A DNA stretch of 64,000 nucleotides, taken from the NCBI GenBank assembly GCA_004555205.1, contig SFIY01000005.1:1-64000 (forward strand), given 5' to 3'. How positions within the stretch are numbered: position 1 is the first letter of the stretch; every line of letters begins with the position of its first letter. A program made the translations under genes and the position numbers. The notes under the pieces were generated by a model. The model was not told the origin of the DNA. It ran no database searches and was given only the letters and a program-made list of their open reading frames with translations. Positions 57,460 to 64,000 of this stretch are shown one piece after another. This DNA is from Clostridiales bacterium. GTDB lineage: Bacteria; Bacillota; Clostridia; Oscillospirales; Oscillospiraceae.

Positions 57460-58218
57460 TCAATGCTCCGTTCGAATGGATTTATAGTAATCAAGTGTAC
57501 GGAAGCCCCGTTCCAGTTGTGCGGCAATAAACGCCTCGGACACATGGTCCAGTTGATTAAGCGCCGGCTTGTCCAGCCTGAAGCTGTACAGCCGCTTGCT
57601 CTCACCGTAGAGCACATGGCGCAGCGCCGCCAAGGCCCCGGCGCCCAGCGGCAGGGACAGGCCGCCCATCTGTTTGCAGCCGGCACAATGCACCACGCCC
57701 TGCGTCACATCCAGCATGGGCTGCTCCGGCTCCGGCCTGCCGCACACGGCGCAGCCGTCCGCCAGCGGCTCAAAGCCGCTGAGCGCCATCAGGCGCAGCT
57801 CAAAGGCAGGCTTGACGAGCTGCGGGTCTTTTTGCAGCGTGCCGAGGGCATACAGCGCGTTGAGCAGCAGCGAAAGCACCTCCGGCGACGCATCATCGGC
57901 GTCCGTCAGTGTCTCGGTCAGCTCGGCAAAATAGGAGGCCAGCGACAGCAGTTCAAAGTCCTGCCGCACACCGTCAAATAATTCGATGGTGCCGGCCTCA
58001 TCCAAATAGCACCAGTTGCCGCGCTGATAGATCGTCAGCTCGGAGTAGGCCAGCAGTTGGCAGGAGGCCGCCAGACGGCTGTTCTTGCGCCGTGCGCCGC
58101 GCGCAATGACGGCGATCTTGCCCCGGTCAGGGGTGAGGACCGTAAGGATCTTGTCCGTTTCCTTGGTGTCCGTCGATCGCAGCACGATGCCGGAGGTCAC
58201 TTGTTTTCCGTTTTGCAT
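57460..58218 (-). CDS. recO: DNA repair protein RecO
   Basis: A 252-residue RecO. N-terminal OB fold (TSGIVLRSTDTKETDKILTV; GKIAVIARGARRKNSR) and a zinc site with four Cys (CAVCG and CAGC). It loads RecA on gapped DNA. ATG 58218 has GGAGGAG just before it and lies inside the end of yqzL, so the two are coupled. Confidence 0.95.
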   Translation of the reverse strand: MQNGKQVTSGIVLRSTDTKETDKILTVLTPDRGKIAVIARGARRKNSRLAASCQLLAYSELTIYQRGNWCYLDEAGTIELFDGVRQDFELLSLASYFAELTETLTDADDASPEVLSLLLNALYALGTLQKDPQLVKPAFELRLMALSGFEPLADGCAVCGRPEPEQPMLDVTQGVVHCAGCKQMGGLSLPLGAGALAALRHVLYGESKRLYSFRLDKPALNQLDHVSEAFIAAQLERGFRTLDYYKSIRTEH

Positions 58219-58307
58219 GATGTCTCCTCCTGCGCCGCGCGATAGAGCATATACAGCTCCGGCGCGCCTGTCCGGCTGAATAATTCCCAGTAGCTGTTTT
58301 CGTTCAT
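58197..58307 (-). CDS. yqzL: YqzL-like small protein
   Basis: A 36-residue gene between era and recO. It reads MNENSYWELFSRTGAPELYM followed by LYRAAQEE and a basic end. The W-x-L/F-F-S-x-T-G pattern and the place just before recO match the YqzL family of Firmicutes, whose role is unknown. GGAGGTGGG lies 4-7 bases before ATG 58307. Its last 22 bases overlap recO. Confidence 0.88.
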   Translation of the reverse strand: MNENSYWELFSRTGAPELYMLYRAAQEETSCKTENK

Positions 58308-58366
58308 GCATCCCACCTCCCACGCTTATTTTGCGTGGCGATTGGTGCATTTATGGGTGGTAATAA

Positions 58367-59266
58367 TTACTGCTCATTGTAGCCCTGTGAGCGAATAAAA
58401 TTCACGTTGTCTCTCCAGTTTTCCTTCACCTTCACCCAGGTTTCCATATAGACCTGCGTTCCCATAAAGCGCTCAATGTCCTTGCGGGCCAGCGTGCTGA
58501 TGCGCTTGATCATATCGCCGTGCTTACCGATGATGATCCCCTTGTGGCTGGCCTTTTCGCAGTAGATGGTCACATCCAGGTCGATGATACCGCTGTCGCG
58601 CTCGGTAAAGCGGGTGACCTCCACCGCGGTGCCGTGAGGAATCTCCTTATCCAGACAGCGCAGCATCTTTTCGCGCACGATCTCGGCGCAGATCTGCGCA
58701 TCGGGCTGGTCGGTGGTCATGCCGTCAGGGAATAGCTGCGGGCCTTCCTGGGCGTACTTGGCAAGCTGCGCCATCAGCTCCTCCAGACCGTCACCGGTAC
58801 GGGCGGAGATGGGGATAATGGCGTCAAAAGCGGCGCCGGTTTCGCTGTAGGCCGCGATAACGGCCAGCAGGTCGTCCTTTTTCTCCACGGTGTCGATTTT
58901 ATTGATGCAGAGAACGGCGGGAATCTTCTCCTCCGCAATACGCTGCAGCAGCACCTTCTCCGGCTCACCCACATGGGCGATGGGCTCCACAAGCAGCAGC
59001 GCGGCCTCCACATCGGCCAGACTTTCGCGCACGACCTTGACCATATAGTCGCCCAAACGGGAGCGGGGCTTGTGCAGACCCGGCGTGTCCAGCAGCACAA
59101 ACTGCGTATCGCCGCGGTTGACCACGCCGTAAATGCGGTTGCGTGTGGTCTGAGGCTTGTTGGACACGATGGCGATCTTCTCGCCCACCAGGGCGTTGGT
59201 CAGGCTGGACTTGCCCACATTGGGCCGGCCGCAGACGGTAATCATGGCGGTTTTTGTGATGTGCAT
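58367..59266 (-). CDS. era: GTPase Era
   Basis: A 299-residue GTPase that matures 16S rRNA. G1 GRPNVGKSSLTN, G2/switch SNKPQTTRNRIYG, G3 LLDTPGLHKPR, G4 CINKIDTV; C-terminal KH domain (KGIIIGKHGDMIKRISTLAR). It stands between ybeY and yqzL-recO; cdd and dgkA, often found here, are absent. Confidence 0.97.
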   Translation of the reverse strand: MHITKTAMITVCGRPNVGKSSLTNALVGEKIAIVSNKPQTTRNRIYGVVNRGDTQFVLLDTPGLHKPRSRLGDYMVKVVRESLADVEAALLLVEPIAHVGEPEKVLLQRIAEEKIPAVLCINKIDTVEKKDDLLAVIAAYSETGAAFDAIIPISARTGDGLEELMAQLAKYAQEGPQLFPDGMTTDQPDAQICAEIVREKMLRCLDKEIPHGTAVEVTRFTERDSGIIDLDVTIYCEKASHKGIIIGKHGDMIKRISTLARKDIERFMGTQVYMETWVKVKENWRDNVNFIRSQGYNEQ

Positions 59267-59348
59267 AGGTGATCCTCAACTTTCTTTATCTTTTGAGCAA
59301 TTTTCAATAACTATCCGTCGTATTTTGGCAAAATATTGCCTTTTGTAT

Positions 59349-59831
59349 TCATTTTTCCAGCTTCAATACGGACATGACCGCTTCTTCGCGGCCGCGCATC
59401 CGGCGCTTCCTCTCGCCCTCGTCCATGTGGTCGTAGCCCAGCAGGTGCAGCGTGGAGTGGACCGCCAGATAGCAGATCTCGCGCTCGAAGCTGTGGCCGT
59501 ACTCCCGGGCCTGGGCATGGGCACGCTCCACGGAAATGCACATATCACCCAGCGGCACGCGGCCGGTTTCGGGGTCGCACTCGTCGGGATGTTCGCCCTC
59601 CGCCAGGTCAAACATGGGGAAGCTCAGCACATCCGTAGGCCGGTCCACGCCGCGCATGGCCAGATTGATCTCATGAATGCCCTCGTCGTCGGTAAGCAGG
59701 ATATTCACCTCGCAGGGCTGCGTCACACCTTCACTCTGCAGCGCCGTTTTCACGCTCCTGCGCAGCATGGCGGCAAGGGCGGGGGTGTTGATGCCCTTGC
59801 GGTTGCCGGTGACGGAAATCTGATGGGTCAT
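59349..59831 (-). CDS. ybeY: Endoribonuclease YbeY
   Basis: A 160-residue zinc metallo-RNase for 16S rRNA 3-prime processing and ribosome quality control. The zinc motif HSTLHLLGYDHMDEGE is complete and DRPTDVLSFP is typical. Its ATG overlaps the phoH stop by four bases (ATGA). Confidence 0.96.
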   Translation of the reverse strand: MTHQISVTGNRKGINTPALAAMLRRSVKTALQSEGVTQPCEVNILLTDDEGIHEINLAMRGVDRPTDVLSFPMFDLAEGEHPDECDPETGRVPLGDMCISVERAHAQAREYGHSFEREICYLAVHSTLHLLGYDHMDEGERKRRMRGREEAVMSVLKLEK

Positions 59832-60796
59832 TTTCTGCCGCCTCCCCGGTTCTCCTCGTACTTGGCATAGGCCTCGATAATGCGCTGCACCATCACATGG
59901 CGCACCACATCGTCCTGCGTCAGATGGCAGATCCCCACGCCTTCCACACCCTTGAGTACCTTCATGGCCTCCTTCAAGCCGCTGGGCTTGTCGCCGGGCA
60001 GGTCGATCTGGGTAATATCGCCGGTGATGACCACCTTGGAGCCAAAGCCCATACGGGTAAGGAACATCTTCATCTGCTCGCGGCTGGTGTTTTGCGCCTC
60101 GTCCAGAATGATAAAGCTGTCATCCAACGTTCTGCCGCGCATATAGGCAAGAGGCGCCACCTCGATATTGCCGCGCTCCAGATACTTCTGATAGGTCTCG
60201 GCGCCCAGCATATCAAACAGAGCGTCATACAGCGGCCGCAGGTACGGGTCCACCTTACTCTGCAGATCGCCGGGCAAAAAGCCCAGCCGCTCGCCGGCTT
60301 CCACTGCCGGTCGGGTCAGGATAATGCGGTTGATCTGCTTATCGCGGAACGCGGCCACGGCGGCCGCCACCGCCAGATAGGTCTTGCCGGTACCGGCAGG
60401 CCCCACACCGATGGTGACCGTCTGATGCAGGATGGCATCCACATACTGCTTTTGCCCGATGGTCTTGGGCTTGACGGGACGGCCCTTGGAGGTGATGCAG
60501 ATCACATCCTGGGTCAGTTCGGCAATGCGCTCAGACTGACCGCTGCGGCACAGGCCGATCACATAGCGCACATGCTGGGCATTGATGCTCTCCCCTTTCG
60601 CCGAAAGCGTCAGCAGCGCCTGCACCGCCTTGGTGCCCAGCATCACATTCTCCGGCTCGCCGGAGATGCAGATCTCCCCCTCACGGTTGGTGACGACGAC
60701 CTGCAGCTCCGATTCCAGCAGGCGGATATTCTCATCGAAAGAGCCAAAGAGATTGATGGCCTCCTCCATTCGTTCGATCCCGATGCGCTGTTCCAA
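59828..60796 (-). CDS. phoH: PhoH-family ATPase
   Basis: A 322-residue P-loop ATPase: GVGPAGTGKTYLAVA, ILDEAQNTSREQMKM, VVITGDITQIDLPG. It also carries an N-terminal KH-like part. The start is TTG 60796, with AAGGAGGG 8 bases before and no ATG that fits; a longer frame upstream reads into yqfD. The family goes with YbeY in nearly all bacteria; an RNA-helicase role is inferred. Confidence 0.93.
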   Translation of the reverse strand: MEQRIGIERMEEAINLFGSFDENIRLLESELQVVVTNREGEICISGEPENVMLGTKAVQALLTLSAKGESINAQHVRYVIGLCRSGQSERIAELTQDVICITSKGRPVKPKTIGQKQYVDAILHQTVTIGVGPAGTGKTYLAVAAAVAAFRDKQINRIILTRPAVEAGERLGFLPGDLQSKVDPYLRPLYDALFDMLGAETYQKYLERGNIEVAPLAYMRGRTLDDSFIILDEAQNTSREQMKMFLTRMGFGSKVVITGDITQIDLPGDKPSGLKEAMKVLKGVEGVGICHLTQDDVVRHVMVQRIIEAYAKYEENRGGGRK

Positions 60797-60815
60797 CTGC
60801 GCTCCCTCCTTCGTA

Positions 60816-62006
60816 TTATTCCGCGACCTCAATGGGCACGCTTTCACCGATTTGTTCCAAACACTCCGCGCTGAGCAATACCTGCAGCACGTCTCCTTGC
60901 CGCGAAACGGAAAATTTCGTATTCTCCACCGTGGCCTCCGGCGGCAGCATTTCCTGCAGGGCCTGCAAAAGTGCCGCTTCGCCCTCCTGCTGTGCCTCTT
61001 TCTCCGTGCGTTCATAGGCGGCGGTATCGTACTGCCTCACCGTTTCTGTCACCAGTGTCACGGGCAGTCGATAGCCGCCGGGCAAGGTCCAGGGTTTGTA
61101 TCGTATTATTTTATCACATTCGTCGCCTGTAATGCTACCCTTTCCGTATAATTTTATGCGGTGTTTCCCAAAATCAAGGGCCAAACGGGATATTTTCCGG
61201 CTCTCGTTGACCTTTTCCGTCCCCTGCAGCGGCACGCTGACAGACAATTCATACCATGTGCGTGCCCAGACCTTGCCCATACCGTGGCTCAAACGCACGC
61301 CCACCGTGTCAAAATCCGTCACGCCGGATATGAGTAACTGTCCCTCTGTGACCACCGTGCCCACCATGACTTGGGCGTGGCCTCCCAGCGCTTCCACACG
61401 CGTCACCAATCCGGCGCGGCGCGCCACCACATTGGAGCGCTCCTCATCGCAGACAATGGTCGGCGGCCGGTGGCGCTCCACCACCTGCACATGGGCCGTG
61501 CAGCCGCGTACATTGACTGCCATCCACGACACATCATGCAGCTCCAGCAGCACATGATTGCGCAGGTCCTCCTGGTCAATGGACAGACTCAATGTGCCCA
61601 CGCGCACGCCGTAGTCCTCCAAGGCGCGGAGTATGGTTTCCGTAGGGATGGTCTCGTTGCCCTCCACTTCAAAATCCCAAATAAAGATATGGCCGCACAG
61701 CAGCAAAACGCCGAACACCGCCGCTCCGGCAAGCAGCACATAACGCTTGCGAAAGCGGCGCAGAAAACCGGGCACGCCGCGTTCGCGTCCCGCGGTGACC
61801 GTGCAGGCCACAGACGCTGTTGCCTTCTTTAACCGCCACGCATTCCGGCGCGTGGTACGCAGCGTAAAGGTAGTCTCATCCATCCACCGCAGGTCCCAGA
61901 ATGTGATGCCGTGGACGCCGCACAGATTGATTACCCGCTCGGGATAGGGGCTTTCTATCTGCAGCAGGATATTGCCCTGCAAAAAATTGAACAGCGAACG
62001 ATACAT
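60816..62006 (-). CDS. yqfD: Sporulation protein YqfD
   Basis: A 396-residue sporulation protein with one membrane helix at about 84-106 (YVLLAGAAVFGVLLLCGHIF) and a long domain outside it (VEGNETIPTETILRALEDYG). ATG 62006 has GGTGG upstream; the yqfC stop is one base away. Made in the mother cell under sigma-E in Bacillus and needed for engulfment steps. Confidence 0.93.
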   Translation of the reverse strand: MYRSLFNFLQGNILLQIESPYPERVINLCGVHGITFWDLRWMDETTFTLRTTRRNAWRLKKATASVACTVTAGRERGVPGFLRRFRKRYVLLAGAAVFGVLLLCGHIFIWDFEVEGNETIPTETILRALEDYGVRVGTLSLSIDQEDLRNHVLLELHDVSWMAVNVRGCTAHVQVVERHRPPTIVCDEERSNVVARRAGLVTRVEALGGHAQVMVGTVVTEGQLLISGVTDFDTVGVRLSHGMGKVWARTWYELSVSVPLQGTEKVNESRKISRLALDFGKHRIKLYGKGSITGDECDKIIRYKPWTLPGGYRLPVTLVTETVRQYDTAAYERTEKEAQQEGEAALLQALQEMLPPEATVENTKFSVSRQGDVLQVLLSAECLEQIGESVPIEVAE

Positions 62007-62007
62007 A

Positions 62008-62298
62008 TTATCCCACCAACTCCACCTTTTCAATGCGTCCGGTAATGCGCAGCTCGTCGTCCGTCATGGCCAGCAGCTGCAAGTCACGGCCGCTCAGGCG
62101 CACCGCCACGCTGCCGCCGCCGATTTCTACCAATTCCGTGCTGTAGGACAGTACGCCCTTATGCCGGTCCATATAAAATTCCCGGTTGCCGACCAGCTCC
62201 ACCCGCGGAACACCCAAAGCGATTTCGCCCGGCAGATCGAGTTTTTCCATGGCCGCCTGACCTGCCTGCGCCAGTTTGCGTTTTTCCAGTCGTCCCAT
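62008..62298 (-). CDS. yqfC: Sporulation protein YqfC
   Basis: A 96-residue protein (LDLPGEIALGVPRVELVGNR; VLSYSTELVEI; RLSGRDLQLLAMTDDELRIT), the YqfC pattern. First gene of yqfC-yqfD-phoH-ybeY-era-yqzL-recO-mutS2. GGAAAGGCGGTG precedes the ATG. It diverges from the YlbJ-like gene across 95 bp, a fitting place for two sigma-E promoters. Confidence 0.93.
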   Translation of the reverse strand: MGRLEKRKLAQAGQAAMEKLDLPGEIALGVPRVELVGNREFYMDRHKGVLSYSTELVEIGGGSVAVRLSGRDLQLLAMTDDELRITGRIEKVELVG

Positions 62299-62393
62299 TG
62301 CGCCACCGCCTTTCCCTTAAAGCTATGCCGCAGGGCAGAAAAACTTGCATGAAATATCACGCTCCGCTCATAGAGTGGGACGAGGTGAAATCC

Positions 62394-63290
62394 ATGAGAC
62401 GGCGTATCCTTCCGACACTTGGCCTTCTCGGCGTTATGGCGCTGCTGCTGCTCTGCTCCGCCGACGCCGCACAGGCGGTACGCGACGCGCTTGCGCTTTG
62501 CGTGCAGTCTGTCATTCCTGCGCTATTCCCTTTTTTTGTGGTATCCTCCCTGTTTATCGACCTGGGCTGCGCCGCCGTGCTGGGCCGGTCCCTTGCGCCT
62601 ATCATGCGGCGGTTATTCGGTGTGTCCGGTGCAGGCGGCACGGCCTTTCTTCTGGGCATCATCGGCGGTTATCCGGTGGGTGGGCGGACGGCAGGCGAGC
62701 TGTATCGCAGCGGGCAGTGTGAGCGCGAGGAGTGTGAGCGTCTGCTGGCCTTCTGCAACAATGCCGGGCCGTCGTTTATCCTGGGCATTGCCGGTCTTGG
62801 CTGCTTCGGCAGCGTAAGGGTCGGCGCATGGCTGTATCTCATCCATGTAGGTGCGGCGGTCATGGTGGGGCTGCTGTTTCGGTCAACATCCCGTCAAATG
62901 GGCCGTCCGGAAAAAACGGAAACGCCCCGGTGGGCCGATGCGCTGATCCAAGCCGTGCGCGGCGGTGCCATGAGTATGGTCAACATTTGCGCCTTTGTAG
63001 TGTTTTTCCTGGTCATACTGCGCTTATTTTCACGCTTCACCGGCATACAGCACGGCGCCATATTGGGCATTGTCGAGATGACCAACGGCATTCTGCGGCT
63101 GGCAAACGACCGCCGGGGCTTCATATGGGCGGCCGGCCTCTTAGGCTGGGGCGGACTGTCCGTGCATTGCCAGACGGCAGCCGTGCTGAGCGGAAGCGGT
63201 CTTTCCCTGAAGCGGTATTTCATCGGCAAGGCACTGCAGGCAGCCATTTCCATGGCCGCTGCGTGGCCTGTAAGCCTGCTCCTGCCATAA
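62394..63290 (+). CDS. YlbJ-like sporulation membrane protein (GATE domain)
   Basis: A 298-residue membrane protein with about eight helices. Nucleoside-recognition (GATE) marks: VQSVIPALFPFFVVSSLFID, GIIGGYPVGGRTAGELYRSG, FCNNAGPSFILG. This is the YlbJ/SpmA superfamily; it is shorter than Bacillus YlbJ (about 400). GAGGTG is 7 bases before ATG 62394. It diverges from the yqfC sporulation operon, in keeping with a spore role. Confidence 0.87.
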   Translation: MRRRILPTLGLLGVMALLLLCSADAAQAVRDALALCVQSVIPALFPFFVVSSLFIDLGCAAVLGRSLAPIMRRLFGVSGAGGTAFLLGIIGGYPVGGRTAGELYRSGQCEREECERLLAFCNNAGPSFILGIAGLGCFGSVRVGAWLYLIHVGAAVMVGLLFRSTSRQMGRPEKTETPRWADALIQAVRGGAMSMVNICAFVVFFLVILRLFSRFTGIQHGAILGIVEMTNGILRLANDRRGFIWAAGLLGWGGLSVHCQTAAVLSGSGLSLKRYFIGKALQAAISMAAAWPVSLLLP

Positions 63291-63304
63291 AAAAGCGTGA
63301 AAAA

Positions 63305-63348
63305 GCAACAAAAAAAGCGTGCCCCTCGGCACGCTTTTTTTGTTGCTC
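63305..63348. terminator. Bidirectional terminator
   Basis: A long stem, AGCAACAAAAAAAGCGTGCC against its complement, around CCTC, with A/T runs inside the arms. Between converging genes. Confidence 0.93.
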
Positions 63349-63349
63349 C

Positions 63350-64000
63350 TTACCGTTGGCTCTTGTCGTAGGGGATACCCTCCGCCTTGGGTGCACGGGA
63401 TTTTTTGGAAGTAAATGCCAGAACCACCAGCGTGATGATATAGGGCAGCATCCGGTACAGATGGGAGCTGACGCCGATCTCCGCCAGCCAATACACGCCG
63501 TCGCCGTTAATATCAATGGACGAATAGGCAGCCGCAACGCACTTGAACAGGCCGAACAGCAGCGATGCGCCGGCAATATTCAGCGGTTTCCAGTTGCCGA
63601 AGATCATCACCGCCAGCGCCAGGAAGCCGAAGCCTGCCACATCGCCGTTGGCGGTGCAGTTGGCGGTGGTCAGGGCGTAGACAAAGCCGCCCATGCCTGC
63701 CAGGAAGCCGGAGATCGTGGTGCCGGCATAGCGCATTTTATAGACATTGATGCCCAGCGAGTCAGCCGCCTGCGGATTTTCACCGCAGGCCCGCAGACGC
63801 AGACCGAACTTCGTCTTATACAGAATGATCGACAGCACTACAAACAGGATAATGCAAATATAGGTGGCGATATAGGTTTTGTTCAGGAAGGTCTCACCGA
63901 AGAAACCGAGATCGGTATTCTTATCAATGCCGAGGGTGGATTTCTTAATCATAAACCAACTGGCGGAGTCGCCGGTCGCCATTTGCAGGGTGTTCTGGTT
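63350..64000 (-). CDS. ABC transporter permease, nucleoside/BMP type, C-terminal part, cut by window edge
   Basis: The frame is open through position 64000, so the gene starts outside. The 216 residues seen hold about five helices and the family core LRACGENPQAADSLGINV, RYAGTTISGFLAGMGGFVYA and GFGFLALAVMIFGNW. This is the inner-membrane permease of simple-sugar/nucleoside uptake systems that go with BMP (Med-like) lipoproteins, as in guanosine uptake by NupQ. It would be the last gene of its operon; the other permease, ATPase and binding protein should lie beyond the right edge. Confidence 0.9.
   Translation of the reverse strand, partial: NQNTLQMATGDSASWFMIKKSTLGIDKNTDLGFFGETFLNKTYIATYICIILFVVLSIILYKTKFGLRLRACGENPQAADSLGINVYKMRYAGTTISGFLAGMGGFVYALTTANCTANGDVAGFGFLALAVMIFGNWKPLNIAGASLLFGLFKCVAAAYSSIDINGDGVYWLAEIGVSSHLYRMLPYIITLVVLAFTSKKSRAPKAEGIPYDKSQR

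Noticed and set aside
62299..62393. Sigma-E promoters for yqfC and the YlbJ-like gene
   Set aside because: Partial matches such as CATAG boxes exist, but none has a -35 box at a fitting distance; expected from biology but not supported by the sequence.
1..64000. CRISPR arrays, insertion sequences, prophage, tRNA or rRNA genes
   Set aside because: I looked through the gaps and saw no regular spaced repeats, transposase or integrase motifs, cloverleaf sequences or rRNA segments.

Overview
The window looks like a chromosomal segment of a spore-forming, low-redundancy Clostridia member, most likely Oscillospirales/Ruminococcaceae-like. Evidence: a Firmicutes-type S10-spc-alpha ribosomal operon, zinc-type uS14, CtsR-McsA-ClpC, HPr with His15/Ser46, RNase Y-YmdB, and spore genes (yqfC, yqfD, spmA, spmB, a YlbJ-like gene). 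Most of the DNA is fairly GC-rich. Intergenic gaps are short and hold bidirectional hairpin terminators and good sigma-A promoters with 16-17 bp spacing. I saw no rRNA, tRNA, CRISPR array, insertion sequence or prophage.

Layout. 1-1330: a low-GC MBOAT O-acyltransferase gene cut by the window edge, and a zinc-ribbon membrane protein behind a striking double palindrome. 1557-17470: one long minus-strand ribosomal operon, rpsJ to rplQ, including secY, adk, map, a KOW protein, infA and rpoA. It is read from a consensus promoter placed inside a terminator-like hairpin. Two neighbouring genes in it, rplO and rpmD, each carry an internal deletion with frameshift. 17400-30950: a truncated repeat-protein gene, proS, a small membrane protein, a ymdB-ybaK-metallophosphoesterase operon, rny, an amidase, an rRNA methyltransferase, a sodium/solute symporter divergent from a LysR regulator, and a large membrane protein of unknown function. 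31000-34510: ctsR-mcsA-clpC with clear CtsR operators but no mcsB. 34530-37820: a three-gene operon (purine nucleoside phosphorylase, methylthioadenosine deaminase-like amidohydrolase, methylthioribose-1-phosphate isomerase-like protein).

37880-49310: ferredoxin, trmN6-like, rsmI, an AbrB-type regulator with a Cys-rich tail, spmA-spmB, murI-DUF1934-argS, an FAD oxidoreductase, thyA-folA and gap. 49480-64000: recG, nudC, uvrC, ptsH; then a minus-strand operon yqfC-yqfD-phoH-ybeY-era-yqzL-recO-mutS2; then a YlbJ-like gene and the end of a nucleoside-type ABC permease.

Functional themes are translation, DNA repair (recG, uvrC, recO, mutS2), protein and RNA quality control (clpC, rny, ybeY), and nucleotide/MTA salvage. 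I found no obvious new defence or mobile system. The observations most worth following are the twin rplO/rpmD lesions, the promoter-in-terminator with an abutting gene remnant, the MTA operon, the double palindrome near 1410, the paired repeats near 28175, and a small Cys-rich open frame at 47968-48165.
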